NCBI RefSeq assembly: GCF_900167055.1
Contig: NZ_FUXP01000001.1
Coordinates: forward strand, 1-64,000
Direction: 5' to 3'
Origin: Lysobacter spongiicola DSM 21749
GTDB taxonomy: Bacteria; Pseudomonadota; Gammaproteobacteria; Xanthomonadales; Xanthomonadaceae
Length of the DNA stretch: 64,000 bases
Under the pieces are notes generated by a model, which worked only from the letters and a program-made list of their open reading frames with translations, ran no database searches and was not told the DNA's origin. Shown one piece after another: positions 32,433 to 41,171 of the stretch (within the stretch, counting starts at the first letter, position 1; each line of letters begins with the position of its first letter). The translations under genes and the position numbers were made by a program.

Positions 32433-33011
32433 ATGAAGACACCAATGACCGCCATCGCCACCGCGCTGCTCGCGCTGGGCCTGGCTGGCTGCAACGACAA
32501 CCGTCCCGCGGACGCCGAAGACCAGATTGGCGACACCCGCGGGGAAGAAGTGGGGGACGTGGGTGGCACCCTCGCCGGTGCGGCGCCGGCCGAGCCCGCC
32601 ATCGATGGCCGGCTGCCGGCCGCGGGTGCGGAAGCAACCGACGGCCGCCTCGATGTTTCGACGGAAGGCCAGTCCGGCGCCTACCTCACCGACAGTGCGG
32701 GCAGCTCGCTCTATACCCTCGAGGATGACAGCGACGGCAGTGGCTGCGTCGATGCGTGCCTGGATGCTTGGCCGCCACTGCTGGTGGGAGATGTCGCGCC
32801 CAGCGGCAGCGAGCGGCTGCAGGCGGGAATGGTGGGGACGATCGAGCGTGAGGATGGCAGCAGCCAGGTCACCTACAACGGCCACCCGCTGTATCGATAT
32901 GCGGCGGATACAGGCACCGGCAGGACGGCCGGCCACGGGGTCGAAGACCAGTGGGGCCACTGGTACCTGGTGACACCGGAAGGCGAGCGCATGGAAGCCG
33001 GTGCCGAGTAG
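32433..33011 (+). CDS. Lipoprotein with COG4315 secreted repeats
   Basis: A 192-residue predicted lipoprotein. The signal ends in the lipobox LAGC (LGLAGCNDN). Residues about 20-70 are a low-complexity acidic linker. Residues 75-190 hold the paired COG4315 repeat: AYLTDSAGSSLYTLEDD with the disulfide loop CVDACLDAWPP, then YNGHPLYRYAADTGTG and GHWYLVTPEGE. This family is common in proteobacterial and actinobacterial secretomes, and its function is unknown. GGGAG precedes ATG at 32433. Confidence 0.85.
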   Translation: MKTPMTAIATALLALGLAGCNDNRPADAEDQIGDTRGEEVGDVGGTLAGAAPAEPAIDGRLPAAGAEATDGRLDVSTEGQSGAYLTDSAGSSLYTLEDDSDGSGCVDACLDAWPPLLVGDVAPSGSERLQAGMVGTIEREDGSSQVTYNGHPLYRYAADTGTGRTAGHGVEDQWGHWYLVTPEGERMEAGAE

Positions 33012-33032
33012 GAAAGGCCGCGGCCAGCGGCA

Positions 33033-33743
33033 TTAGAACCGCTGGTCGCCCGGGAGGTAGCGCCATTGCCCGACAGGCAGCTTGTTCAGGCCGACGCGTC
33101 CGATCCGCAGCCGCCGGATCGCCACGACCTCGAAGCCAACCTGCGCGCACATCCGGGGCAGCTGCCCCGGATGGACATCCTTGATCGCGAACCGCAAGCG
33201 GACCTCGTTCTGCCAGCTGACCTTGCAGGGCGGCAACGTCCTTCCATCGATGACCATGCCGCGGGAGAGGCGGGACAGGGTGTAGGGGCCGGTTTCCCCC
33301 TTCACTTCCACCAGGTATTCCTGCTCCAGGCGCGGTCCATCCTCCTTGATGCGGCGCGCCACTCGCGGATCCTGGCTGAAAACGACCAGTCCACTCGCAT
33401 CCCGATCCAGTGGCATCAAGGGCTGCAGGTGCGCGAAATGGCGTTGCAGGAGGCGGATGCCTGACGGGTCGCCGTCGAGCCGGTTTGCTGGAGCGGCGAG
33501 TGCGCCGGCCTCTTCCATCGAGACTCCGGCAGGCTTGTGCAGCAACAGCGTGGCGGGCTCCGTTGCCTGCGGATCAGCCGCCTCATCCACCTCTACAGTT
33601 TCCGCATCGACCATCGTCTGCGGGGTTTCCACGACCTGGCCATCCACCCGGACCCATCCGCCCTCGATCAGTTGTTCCGCCTGCGCGCGTGAGCAGCGGG
33701 CCAGGTCGGCGACGCATCGGGAAAGCCGGGTGGGGTCTGGCAT
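33033..33743 (-). CDS. RsuA/RluF-type rRNA pseudouridine synthase
   Basis: A 236-residue RNA pseudouridine synthase. The N-terminal S4 domain (LSRCVADLARCSRAQAEQLIEGGWVRVDG) spans about residues 1-55. The catalytic motif MPLDRDASGLVVFSQD is near residue 113, with the nucleophile Asp in LDRDASG. The end has LRIGRVGLNKLPVGQWRYL, as in the RsuA/RluB/E/F group. The S4 domain plus the C-terminus favour an RluF- or RsuA-like large or small subunit modifier, but the target uridine is not decidable. ATG at 33743 has no ribosome site; a TAGACT lies 27 bases upstream. Confidence 0.88.
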   Translation of the reverse strand: MPDPTRLSRCVADLARCSRAQAEQLIEGGWVRVDGQVVETPQTMVDAETVEVDEAADPQATEPATLLLHKPAGVSMEEAGALAAPANRLDGDPSGIRLLQRHFAHLQPLMPLDRDASGLVVFSQDPRVARRIKEDGPRLEQEYLVEVKGETGPYTLSRLSRGMVIDGRTLPPCKVSWQNEVRLRFAIKDVHPGQLPRMCAQVGFEVVAIRRLRIGRVGLNKLPVGQWRYLPGDQRF

Positions 33744-33815
33744 GGGGCTGGGGAACGGTGGCGGGCGCACAGTCTAGGGACTATGGCGCCGCGCCGGTGG
33801 ATCTGGAGTGCCCGA

Positions 33816-34127
33816 TCAGGCCCCGAGCTTGCCGAACGAAGAGTCGAGGACGCGTTGCAGCTTCCTGGCGGCGCCCGTCACGGCGGCCCGGACGGTGTCC
33901 GCATCATGGCTTGCGACCACCGGCGGACGGTTTTCCACGCGCGCCTCCATGGTGCAGTGCTTGTCGTTGTCACCCGACTTGCCGCCATTGACGTCGCTGA
34001 CATGCACCTCGACCCGGAGGATCTGGTCGCCGAAGCGGCCAAGCGCGGTCTCCAGCGCTTCCTGGGCGTGGTTCACCAGCGACTCGTCTGCCTGCACGTT
34101 CTTGTCGGTGTTGAGCTGGACCTTCAT
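33816..34127 (-). CDS. HPF/RaiA-type ribosome-associated protein
   Basis: A 103-residue protein of the sigma-54-modulation/HPF (S30AE) family. The core shows FGDQILRVEVHVSDVNGGKSGDNDKHCTMEA, beta strands with the conserved NDKHC box, and a helix with AAVTGAARKLQRVLDSSF. Members hibernate ribosomes or shield the decoding centre under stress. It is a short form with no C-terminal dimerisation domain. It is monocistronic. GGAGG precedes ATG at 34127. Confidence 0.85.
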   Translation of the reverse strand: MKVQLNTDKNVQADESLVNHAQEALETALGRFGDQILRVEVHVSDVNGGKSGDNDKHCTMEARVENRPPVVASHDADTVRAAVTGAARKLQRVLDSSFGKLGA

Positions 34128-34232
34128 TCATCATCCTCCGGGGGCAATGGGCGGCGGTGCCGGCTGGCGGCGCCGCGATTGCCCCTACCGTAGCGTCCTT
34201 TCCATGGAGGGCGCGAGAAGGCCGCGGCGGGA

Positions 34233-34238
34233 TAAAAT
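34233..34238 (+). promoter_or_regulatory. -10-like TAAAAT six bases before trhO
   Basis: TAAAAT (5/6 to TATAAT) stands exactly six bases before ATG 34245. No Shine-Dalgarno is present. This would start the transcript at the ATG. The -35 region is GC-rich and unrecognisable. Confidence 0.5.
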
Positions 34239-34244
34239 CCCCGG

Positions 34245-35012
34245 ATGATCCTGAACCTCGCCGCTTACCACTTCACGCCCGTCGCCGACCCCGCGATGCT
34301 GGCGGCCCGCCTGCGCGTGCGCGCCGAAGCCGCCGACCTGAGGGGGACGATCCTGGTCGCGGGGGAGGGACTGAACATGTTCCTGGCCGGGCCCGAGCCG
34401 GGCGTGGTCTCGTTCGTCGCGGAGCTGCGCCAGGACGAGCGCTTCGCCGACATCGTGGTCAAGTACAGCCGCAGCACGTCGCAGCCGTTCGGCCGCCTGA
34501 AAGTGAAGGTGAAGCCGGAGATCATCAGTTTCCGGCGCGATGGCGCGTCGCCGCTGGAGGGACGGGCGCCGGCGGTGGCGCCAGGAGACCTGCAGCGCTG
34601 GATCCAGCGTGGCCGCGACGACGACGGCCGGCGGCTGGTCCTGCTCGACACCCGCAATCGGGAGGAAGTGGCCTACGGCACCTTCGAAGGCGCGCTGACG
34701 CTGCCGATCGACAATTTCACCGAGCTCCCCGAAGCGCTGGCGCCCCACCGCGAGATGCTTGCCGACGCGACGGTGGTGAGCTTCTGCACCGGCGGCATAC
34801 GGTGCGAGAAGGCGGCCTTGTGGCTGCGGGCGGACGGCATGGACAACCTGGTGCAGCTGGACGGCGGCATCCTGGGCTACTTCGAGCATGTGGGCGGGGC
34901 GGGATACAGCGGCGACTGCTTCGTGTTCGACGAGCGCGTGGCCCTGTCGCCGGCGCTGGAACCGCTGCGCACCGGCACTGCCCCGGCGGACGGAGCTCCT
35001 GCCGCCGCTTGA
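34245..35012 (+). CDS. trhO: tRNA uridine(34) hydroxylase, rhodanese family
   Basis: A 255-residue rhodanese-like protein of the TrhO/UPF0176 (YceA) family. The N-terminal acylphosphatase-like part has [12 protein letters not shown] and [16 protein letters not shown]. The rhodanese domain has [18 protein letters not shown], and the catalytic cysteine loop is [14 protein letters not shown], with both cysteines. TrhO hydroxylates U34 of tRNA in an oxygen-dependent step. Shorter than the E. coli protein (350) by loss of the C-terminal extension. Its stop is TGA at 35010-35012, within the -35 of the following copper operon. Confidence 0.9.
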   Translation: MILNLAAYHFTPVADPAMLAARLRVRAEAADLRGTILVAGEGLNMFLAGPEPGVVSFVAELRQDERFADIVVKYSRSTSQPFGRLKVKVKPEIISFRRDGASPLEGRAPAVAPGDLQRWIQRGRDDDGRRLVLLDTRNREEVAYGTFEGALTLPIDNFTELPEALAPHREMLADATVVSFCTGGIRCEKAALWLRADGMDNLVQLDGGILGYFEHVGGAGYSGDCFVFDERVALSPALEPLRTGTAPADGAPAAA

Positions 35013-35045
35013 CCTTCCCATGGTGGTAATCGGGACGATCGTCCC
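35009..35045 (+). promoter_or_regulatory. Candidate CueR operator/promoter of copA
   Basis: TTGACC (35009-35014) heads ACCTTCCCAT (35012-35021), the left half of a MerR/CueR copper operator. The right half matches only in part (GTGG, then AA), so about 16 of 21 positions agree with a CueR dyad. CueR-type promoters have a 19-base spacer, which would place the -10 at GACGAT (35034-35039), inside the perfect palindrome GGGACGATCGTCCC (35032-35045). The gene for a CueR-like regulator lies in the same operon. Confidence 0.5.
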
Positions 35046-35067
35046 AACATCCTGTCCTGGAGCCACC

Positions 35068-37518
35068 ATGACGAGCGCACAGACCGCCAACCTGCAATCC
35101 CCGGGATTCCGCTTCGGCGTCGGCGGGATGACGTGCGCCTCCTGCGCCGGCCGGGTCGAGAAGGCGCTGCTGGCAGTGCCGGGCGTGTCCACGGCAGAGG
35201 TCAACCTGGCTACCGAGCAGGTGGAAGTGCATGCATCAGGGGAGGTGACCGCCGGCACCCTCACCGACGCAGTGACGGCGGCCGGCTACCGGCCCGCCAC
35301 CAGCTCGGTCGACCTTGAGCTGAAGGGCATGAGCTGTGCCTCCTGCGTGGGACGTATCGAGAAGGCGTTGCGCGCGGTGCCGGGCGTGGTGGAAGCGACG
35401 GTCAACCTGGCAACCGAGCGTGCGCGCGTACAGGTGCTGGGCGAGCCGGATCCATCGCGACTGGCGGCGGCCGTTGCCGATGCGGGTTATGCGGCGACGG
35501 TCACGGCGCCGTCCGCTGGTGCTGCAGGGGAAATGCGGGAGGGCGACCCCCGCGTCCGCTTTTCCCAGCCGGGATCGCAGGAGCTGCGGCACCTGGTGTT
35601 GGCGGCGCTGCTGTCGGCGCCGCTGGTCTTGCCGATGCTGGGCCTGCCGCTGGGACTGGACTGGATGCTCCCGGGATGGCTGCAGTGGGCACTGGCCACT
35701 CCCGTGCAGTTCTGGCTCGGTGCCCGCTTCTATCGTGCCGGCTGGGCTGCGTTGAAGGCGCGCACCGGCAACATGGACCTGCTGGTCGCGCTCGGGACCA
35801 GCGCGGGTTACGGCTTGAGCGTGTTCAACCTGTTCGCGGAGGGCGCCGTGCACGGCGGCAGCCACCTCTATTTCGAGGCATCGGCGGTGGTCATCACCCT
35901 GGTGCTGCTGGGCAAGTGGCTGGAGGCGCGTGCGAAGCGACAGACCACGGAAGCCATCCGAGCGCTGCAGGCCTTGCGTCCCGACACCGCGCGGGTGCTG
36001 CGCGACGGCGTCGAACAGGAACTTCCGCTGGACCAGGTCAGGGTGGGCGACGAGGTCATGGTTCGTCCGGGTGAGAGGATCCCGGTCGATGCCGAAGTGA
36101 TTGAAGGTCGTAGCCATGCCGACGAGTCGCTGATCACCGGCGAGTCCCTGCCCGTGGCCAAGGAGCCGGGGGACCGTGTCACCGGGGGCGCATTGAACGC
36201 CGAAGGGCGCATGCGGCTGCGGACCCTGGCGGTCGGTTCCGAGACCGCGCTGGCCAGGATCATCCGGCTGGTCGAGGATGCCCAGGCAAAGAAGGCACCC
36301 ATCCAGCGGATCGTCGATCGCGTCAGTGCCGTCTTCGTGCCCGTGGTGCTGGTCATCGCCGTTGCCACTGTCCTGGGCTGGGGGTTGGTCGGCGGGGACT
36401 GGGACGCGGCGATCCTCAACGCGGTGGCGGTGCTGGTCATCGCGTGCCCGTGCGCACTCGGCCTCGCGACGCCAACGGCAATCATGGCCGGCACCGGCAT
36501 CGCCGCCCGCGCCGGCATCCTGATCAGGGATGCGGAGGTGCTGGAGGTGGCCCGATCGGTGCGTGTGGTGGCCTTCGACAAGACAGGCACTTTGACCGAA
36601 GGTCGTCCGACCCTGGCCGTGCACCAGGCGGCGGACGGGGACGAGCCGGCGCTGCTGCGACTCGCGGCCGGGCTACAGTCCGGCAGCGAACACCCGTTGG
36701 CACTCGCAGTGCTGGAAGCCGCGGCGTCCGCCGACATTGCCGTGCCATCCGCAGAAGGCGTGGAAGCGTTGGCCGGCCGTGGCCTGGCCGGTCGCATCGA
36801 AGGCCGCGAGCTGCGGTTGGGAAGCACGCGGCTGATGCAGGAGGAAGGGGTGGACCTTCGCGGGTTCCAGCAGCGGGCGGACGAACTGGCGGCGGCCGGA
36901 CACAGCGTATCCTGGCTCTCCGAGCGCGTGTCCGGCGGTGGCCGTCTCCTGGGGCTGCTCGCCTTCAGCGACGCCCCCCGCGCCGCGGCCGCCGAGGCGA
37001 TTGCCGCGCTGCACGCGCGCGGGATCCGTACGGTCATGATCAGCGGGGACAACGCGGGCGCGGCCAACGCAGTGGGCACGGCGATCGGCATCGACGATGT
37101 GCGGGCTGAGGTGTTGCCCGGGGACAAGGCCGATGCGGTTGGCGCGCTGGGAGGCGACGGCCCGGTGGCGATGGTCGGCGATGGCATCAACGACGCCCCC
37201 GCGCTGAGTGCAGCCGATGTCGGCATCGCCATGGGCAGCGGCAGCGACGTGGCGATGAATGCCGCCGGCATCACGCTGATGCGCCCTGATCCGCGGCTGG
37301 TGGCCGATGCGATCGACATCTCGCGCCGCACCACCCGCAAGATCCGGCAGAACCTGTTCTGGGCATTCGTGTACAACGCCATTGGGATCCCATTGGCCGC
37401 CGCGGGCCTGCTCAGCCCCGTGGTAGCGGGGGCCGCGATGGCGCTGTCGAGCGTGAGCGTGGTGTCCAACACGCTGTTGCTGCGGCGCTGGAAGCCGCGC
37501 TCATCCGGAGGGAGGTGA
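35068..37518 (+). CDS. copA: Copper-exporting P1B-type ATPase
   Basis: An 816-residue copper efflux ATPase. Two N-terminal metal domains carry [15 protein letters not shown] (about residues 18-32) and [15 protein letters not shown] (about 87-101). Eight membrane helices follow, with the P1B-1 metal motif [15 protein letters not shown]. The actuator has [12 protein letters not shown]. The phosphorylation loop is [10 protein letters not shown], and [22 protein letters not shown] is the hinge. It should pump Cu(I) out of the cytoplasm. The ATG at 35068 is preceded by the candidate CueR operator. The cueR gene follows after one base. Confidence 0.96.
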   Translation: MTSAQTANLQSPGFRFGVGGMTCASCAGRVEKALLAVPGVSTAEVNLATEQVEVHASGEVTAGTLTDAVTAAGYRPATSSVDLELKGMSCASCVGRIEKALRAVPGVVEATVNLATERARVQVLGEPDPSRLAAAVADAGYAATVTAPSAGAAGEMREGDPRVRFSQPGSQELRHLVLAALLSAPLVLPMLGLPLGLDWMLPGWLQWALATPVQFWLGARFYRAGWAALKARTGNMDLLVALGTSAGYGLSVFNLFAEGAVHGGSHLYFEASAVVITLVLLGKWLEARAKRQTTEAIRALQALRPDTARVLRDGVEQELPLDQVRVGDEVMVRPGERIPVDAEVIEGRSHADESLITGESLPVAKEPGDRVTGGALNAEGRMRLRTLAVGSETALARIIRLVEDAQAKKAPIQRIVDRVSAVFVPVVLVIAVATVLGWGLVGGDWDAAILNAVAVLVIACPCALGLATPTAIMAGTGIAARAGILIRDAEVLEVARSVRVVAFDKTGTLTEGRPTLAVHQAADGDEPALLRLAAGLQSGSEHPLALAVLEAAASADIAVPSAEGVEALAGRGLAGRIEGRELRLGSTRLMQEEGVDLRGFQQRADELAAAGHSVSWLSERVSGGGRLLGLLAFSDAPRAAAAEAIAALHARGIRTVMISGDNAGAANAVGTAIGIDDVRAEVLPGDKADAVGALGGDGPVAMVGDGINDAPALSAADVGIAMGSGSDVAMNAAGITLMRPDPRLVADAIDISRRTTRKIRQNLFWAFVYNAIGIPLAAAGLLSPVVAGAAMALSSVSVVSNTLLLRRWKPRSSGGR

Positions 37519-37519
37519 C

Positions 37520-37975
37520 ATGCAGGCAAGGACGGTTCGACCCGAACTCGCGCAGGCACGCGCCGACGGCATGCACAACATCGGCGAGGCCGCGCGGCTG
37601 AGCGGCGTGTCGGCGAAGATGATCCGCCACTACGAATCGATCGGCCTGCTGCCACAGGCCGCGCGGACCTTTGCCGGCTACCGCATCTACTCCGAGACCG
37701 ACCTGCACCGGCTCCGCTTCATCAAGCGCGCCCGGTCGCTGGGGTTCCCGATCAAGCAGATCGAAACGTTGCTGGAGCTCTGGGACGACCGCGAGCGCAG
37801 CAGCGCCGAGGTCAAGCGCATGGCGCTCGCGCACGCGGAAGAACTGGGCAGGAAGATCGAGGACATGCAAGCCATGCAACGCACGCTGGAGCAACTCGCC
37901 CGGCGGTGCCAGGGGGACGGACGACCGGACTGCCCCATCCTCGATGACCTCGCCGGAAGCAGCCCACCCCGCTGA
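37520..37975 (+). CDS. cueR: CueR-type MerR copper regulator
   Basis: A 151-residue MerR-family activator. The helix-turn-helix is IGEAARLSGVSAKMIRHYESIGLLP, with the wing FAGYRIYSETDLHRLRFI. A dimer coiled coil follows, and the C-terminal metal loop is CQGDGRPDCPIL with two cysteines seven residues apart, as in CueR. ATG at 37520 has a strong GGAGGGAGG and adds 17 residues before the usual MHNIGEA start at 37571. It is placed downstream of copA on the same transcript, unlike the E. coli arrangement, which gives autoregulation. Confidence 0.93.
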   Translation: MQARTVRPELAQARADGMHNIGEAARLSGVSAKMIRHYESIGLLPQAARTFAGYRIYSETDLHRLRFIKRARSLGFPIKQIETLLELWDDRERSSAEVKRMALAHAEELGRKIEDMQAMQRTLEQLARRCQGDGRPDCPILDDLAGSSPPR

Positions 37976-38011
37976 CGCCGGCGCAGACCCTGCATCGGCC
38001 CCTGCCGTCGT

Positions 38012-38033
38012 GTAGGAGCGATGTCAGTCGCGA
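38012..38033 (+). repeat. REP-like palindrome, diverged copy
   Basis: A 22-base element starting GTAGGAGCGATGTCAGTCG, with changes from the consensus at positions around the loop. It lies 36 bases after the cueR stop. Same orientation as the copy at 38089. Confidence 0.75.
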
Positions 38034-38088
38034 CTCGATAACCCTCTACCCCTGCGCTATTCCCCCACCCGCGGGACCCCAAACGCCT

Positions 38089-38110
38089 GTAGGAGCGGCT
38101 TCAGCCGCGA
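38089..38110 (+). repeat. REP palindrome (GTAG type), direct copy
   Basis: A consensus copy: GTAG head then GAGCGGCTTCAGCCGC and GA. It pairs with the inverted copy at 38143-38164 to form a REP doublet 76 bases long, identical in 22 of 22 positions. Confidence 0.9.
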
Positions 38111-38142
38111 TCTGGAACCGGCGCAGGCGGGCGGCGCCCCGA

Positions 38143-38164
38143 TCGCGGCTGAAGCCGCTCCTAC
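38143..38164 (-). repeat. REP palindrome, inverted copy overlapping a stop codon
   Basis: An exact inverted copy of 38089-38110. Its GTAG head read on the minus strand supplies the TAG stop (38161-38163) of the BaiN-like flavoprotein gene. The facing pair could fold into a long hairpin at the end of both cueR and the flavoprotein message. Confidence 0.9.
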
Positions 38165-39426
38165 ACGGGGTAGGCGGGGCGGCCGCGTTTATGGCGGATC
38201 CAGTCGACCGCGCCGAGTCCGGCGCGCCGTCCGCTTGCGAAGCAGGCGGTCAGCAGGTAGCCACCGGTAGGCGCTTCCCAATCGAGCATCTCGCCGGCGC
38301 AGAAGACGCCCGGTGCCGCCGTCAGCATCAGGCGCTCATCCGTTGCTTTGATCCTGATGCCGCCGGCGCTGCTGATGGCTTCGGCAACGGGCCGTGGTCG
38401 TTGCAGGCGGAGTGGCAGGCGCTTGATTGCGCTGGCCAGTGCGGCATCGTCCGCCATGCCGTCCCTGCCCAGCACCTCGTGGAGCAGGGCGGCCTTTACG
38501 CCGGTCACTCCGGTCTGCCGGCGCAGGTGGTCGGTCGCGCTACGACCGGCGCGGGGGCGGGCGAGGTCCGTCTCCAGGCGCTCCCGGGTTCGTCCGGGGG
38601 CAAGGTCGAGCCATAGCCGCGCCTCGCCATCACGTTCGATGGACGCCCGCAACGTTGCGGAGAGGGCGTAGACCAGGCTCCCCTCGATTCCGGTTTCGGT
38701 GACAACGCACTCGCCCTGCCGCGAACGTTCGCGTCCGTCCTCCAGCCAGTGCGCGACCACCGGCTTCAGCGGTGCGCCCGCATGCCGCTCACGAAAGTGA
38801 CCGCTCCACCCGATGTCGAAGCCGCAGTTCGCCGGGACCAACGGCGCGAGATCCACGCCATGCCCGGCCAGCCATTCCTGCCAGGCGCCGTCGGAACCCA
38901 GCTGCGGCCAGCTGGCGCCGCCCATCGCCAGCACGGTCGCCCGTGCCCGGAGCCGCCGCTCACCGGCAGGCGTTTCGAACGTGAAGCACCCGTCACCGTC
39001 CCAGCCGGTGCACCGGTGGTCGACGTGGAACCGGACGCCCTGATGGCGCAACCGGCGGACCCAGCCACGCAGCAGGGGGGCGGCCTTGCGGTCCATCGGG
39101 AAGACGCGGCCGGAGCTGCCGACATAGCTATCCACGCCGAGGCCACGCGCCCACTCGCGCAGTGCTTCCGCATCGAACCCGTCGAGCCACGCACCCACGT
39201 CCGTGGCGCGCTCCCGGTACCGTGAGTCGAAGGCCGGACGCGGCTCGCCGTGGGTCAGGTTGAGCCCGCCCTTGCCAGCGATCAGGAACTTGCGGCCGAC
39301 CGATCCCTTGGCTTCGAACAGGTCGACTTCAACCCCCGCGTTGCGCGCCACCTCGGCAGCCATCAGGCCGGCCGGACCGCCGCCGATGATGGCGATGCCT
39401 GGCAGAGTCTCGGGGTTCTCGAACAT
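38161..39426 (-). CDS. BaiN-like (HI0933/TIGR03862) flavoprotein
   Basis: A 421-residue FAD-dependent oxidoreductase of the HI0933/BaiN family. The dinucleotide motif is IIGGGPAGLMAAEVARNAG near residue 12. KGGLNLTHGEPRPAF is the family box. VLAMGGASWPQLGSDG and GEMLDWEAPTGGYLLTACFASG mark the second FAD part. It is a homologue of enzymes that reduce CoA-linked or steroidal substrates, but this subgroup is uncharacterised. ATG at 39426 is used. The stop is provided by a REP sequence. A related gene lies at 48273. Confidence 0.88.
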   Translation of the reverse strand: MFENPETLPGIAIIGGGPAGLMAAEVARNAGVEVDLFEAKGSVGRKFLIAGKGGLNLTHGEPRPAFDSRYRERATDVGAWLDGFDAEALREWARGLGVDSYVGSSGRVFPMDRKAAPLLRGWVRRLRHQGVRFHVDHRCTGWDGDGCFTFETPAGERRLRARATVLAMGGASWPQLGSDGAWQEWLAGHGVDLAPLVPANCGFDIGWSGHFRERHAGAPLKPVVAHWLEDGRERSRQGECVVTETGIEGSLVYALSATLRASIERDGEARLWLDLAPGRTRERLETDLARPRAGRSATDHLRRQTGVTGVKAALLHEVLGRDGMADDAALASAIKRLPLRLQRPRPVAEAISSAGGIRIKATDERLMLTAAPGVFCAGEMLDWEAPTGGYLLTACFASGRRAGLGAVDWIRHKRGRPAYPV

Positions 39427-39527
39427 GGCCTGTGCGGGTGGCGGCGCTCCATTATGCAGGCGCAGGCGCCTGACCTGCCGGTGCTGGGGTATGGTCCCCC
39501 GCTGGCGAAGTGCACTCGGGAGCAGGC

Positions 39528-41168
39528 ATGCGTGATTCCATCGGGACGAGGGGCAGGGGGAAGGCCGGGTATGCGGTAGTGGTGCTGCTACTGGGCCTGC
39601 TGGCGCCCGGCGTCGGGGCGGCACGGGTCGCAGCGTCTCCGCCGCCAGCGCTGGCGCAGTTCGACGCGCACGTCGAGCGGGTCCGTGAAGCGTTCGACGT
39701 GCCCGGTGTCGCGGTGGCGATCATCCGGGATGGCGAGGTGGTGCTTCAGCGCGGCTACGGAGTCCGGGACCTCGAGACAGAAGCGCCGGTGGACGAACAC
39801 ACCCTGTTCGCGATCGCCTCCAATACCAAGGCGTTCACCTCTGCCTCGCTGTCGATGCTGGCCGACGAAGGCAAGCTGGACATGCGCGACCGGGTGGTCG
39901 ACCACCTGCCGTGGTTCCGCATGTCGGACCCGTACATCACCCGCGAGATGCGCATCCGTGACCTGCTCGCGCACCGCAGTGGTCTGGCCTTGGGCGCCGG
40001 CGACCTGCTGTATTGGCCGGGCACGGATCTGTCGACCGAAGAAGTCGCCCGCAGGCTGCGCCACGTGCCGATCGAGGGCGGCTTCCGTGAGCGGTATGCC
40101 TACGACAACATCCTGTTCGGCGTCGCGCAACTGGTGGTCGAGGCCGCCAGTGGCCAGTCCTACCGCGAGTTCCTGGACCAGCGCATCCTGCAGCCGCTGG
40201 GCATGCAAGGCACGCGCTTCAACAGCGACTTCCTGCAGCCCGGCGACAATGTAGCCACCGGTTATTCCAAGGCCGACTTCGAGACGCTGGTGCCGGCGCC
40301 GCTGATGTCATGGGGCAACGTGTCCGGCGCCGGCGGCATGTACTCCAGCGTCCACGACCTCACCCAGTGGGTGCGCATGCACCTGGACGGCGGCGAGTTT
40401 GAGCGGTCCCATGGCGGGACAGCCCGCCTCTTCAGCGAGGAGCGCCAGCGTGCGATGTGGTCGGTGCTGACGCCGATCCCGGTGGGCGAGCCTTCCAGCA
40501 TCCCCGCACTGGCTGCCGCACAGGCGGATTTCCGTGGCTACGGCGAGGGCTGGCACCTGTCCGACTACCGGGGCGAAAAAATGGTCTGGCATACCGGCGG
40601 CTGGCCCGGCTTCTATTCGCGCATCACGATGGTGCCCGAGCGCGGCCTGGGCATCATCGTCCTGACCAGTGCCGAAGTGTCCGGTGCCTTCAACGCGGTG
40701 ACGATGCAAGCACTGGATGCCTTGCTCGATGCCCCGCCCACCGACTGGGTCGCCGCCTACACCGAGGCTGCCGCGAACCGTGCCGGCGAGGCCGAGTCGG
40801 ACTGGCAGGCGCACCTCGCCGCCCGGGATGCCGGGAGCCGCCCCTCATTGCCAGTCGCGGACTACGCGGGGACCTACCGTGATCCCTGGTATGGCGACGT
40901 CCAGGTGGAGAATGCGAAGGGCGGGCTGCGTATCGCCTTCAGCCACACGCCCTCGCTGCGCGGTTCGCTGTCGCACTGGCAGCACGATACCTTCATCGTC
41001 CGCTGGGATGAGCGCTGGCTCAATGCCGATGCGTTCATCACATTCTCGCTCGATGTCGATGGCGCCATCCGCGAGGCCAGGATGGAGGCGATCTCGCCGA
41101 TGACCGATTTCAGCTTCGATTTCCACCACCTGCGGTTGCAGCCCGCCAAGGGAGACGATCCCGGCTAG
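39528..41168 (+). CDS. Serine hydrolase, class C beta-lactamase fold with DUF3471-like C-terminus
   Basis: A 546-residue secreted hydrolase. The signal peptide covers about residues 15-32 (VVVLLLGLLAPGVGA). The catalytic SxxK is in AIASNTKAFTSASL, the YxN is in FRERYAYDNIL, and the third box is the HTGG of MVWHTGGWPGF. The C-terminal 110 residues (LPVADYAGTYRDPWYGDVQVE onward) fit the DUF3471 domain. It is likely a penicillin-binding-like peptidase or esterase; a true beta-lactamase is not implied. GGGAG precedes the ATG. Confidence 0.88.
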   Translation: MRDSIGTRGRGKAGYAVVVLLLGLLAPGVGAARVAASPPPALAQFDAHVERVREAFDVPGVAVAIIRDGEVVLQRGYGVRDLETEAPVDEHTLFAIASNTKAFTSASLSMLADEGKLDMRDRVVDHLPWFRMSDPYITREMRIRDLLAHRSGLALGAGDLLYWPGTDLSTEEVARRLRHVPIEGGFRERYAYDNILFGVAQLVVEAASGQSYREFLDQRILQPLGMQGTRFNSDFLQPGDNVATGYSKADFETLVPAPLMSWGNVSGAGGMYSSVHDLTQWVRMHLDGGEFERSHGGTARLFSEERQRAMWSVLTPIPVGEPSSIPALAAAQADFRGYGEGWHLSDYRGEKMVWHTGGWPGFYSRITMVPERGLGIIVLTSAEVSGAFNAVTMQALDALLDAPPTDWVAAYTEAAANRAGEAESDWQAHLAARDAGSRPSLPVADYAGTYRDPWYGDVQVENAKGGLRIAFSHTPSLRGSLSHWQHDTFIVRWDERWLNADAFITFSLDVDGAIREARMEAISPMTDFSFDFHHLRLQPAKGDDPG

Positions 41169-41171
41169 CGG

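Noticed and set aside
39528-41168. Beta-lactamase
   Set aside because: The SxxK, YxN and HTGG motifs define the fold, but the C-terminal extra domain and family breadth make a peptidase or esterase more likely.
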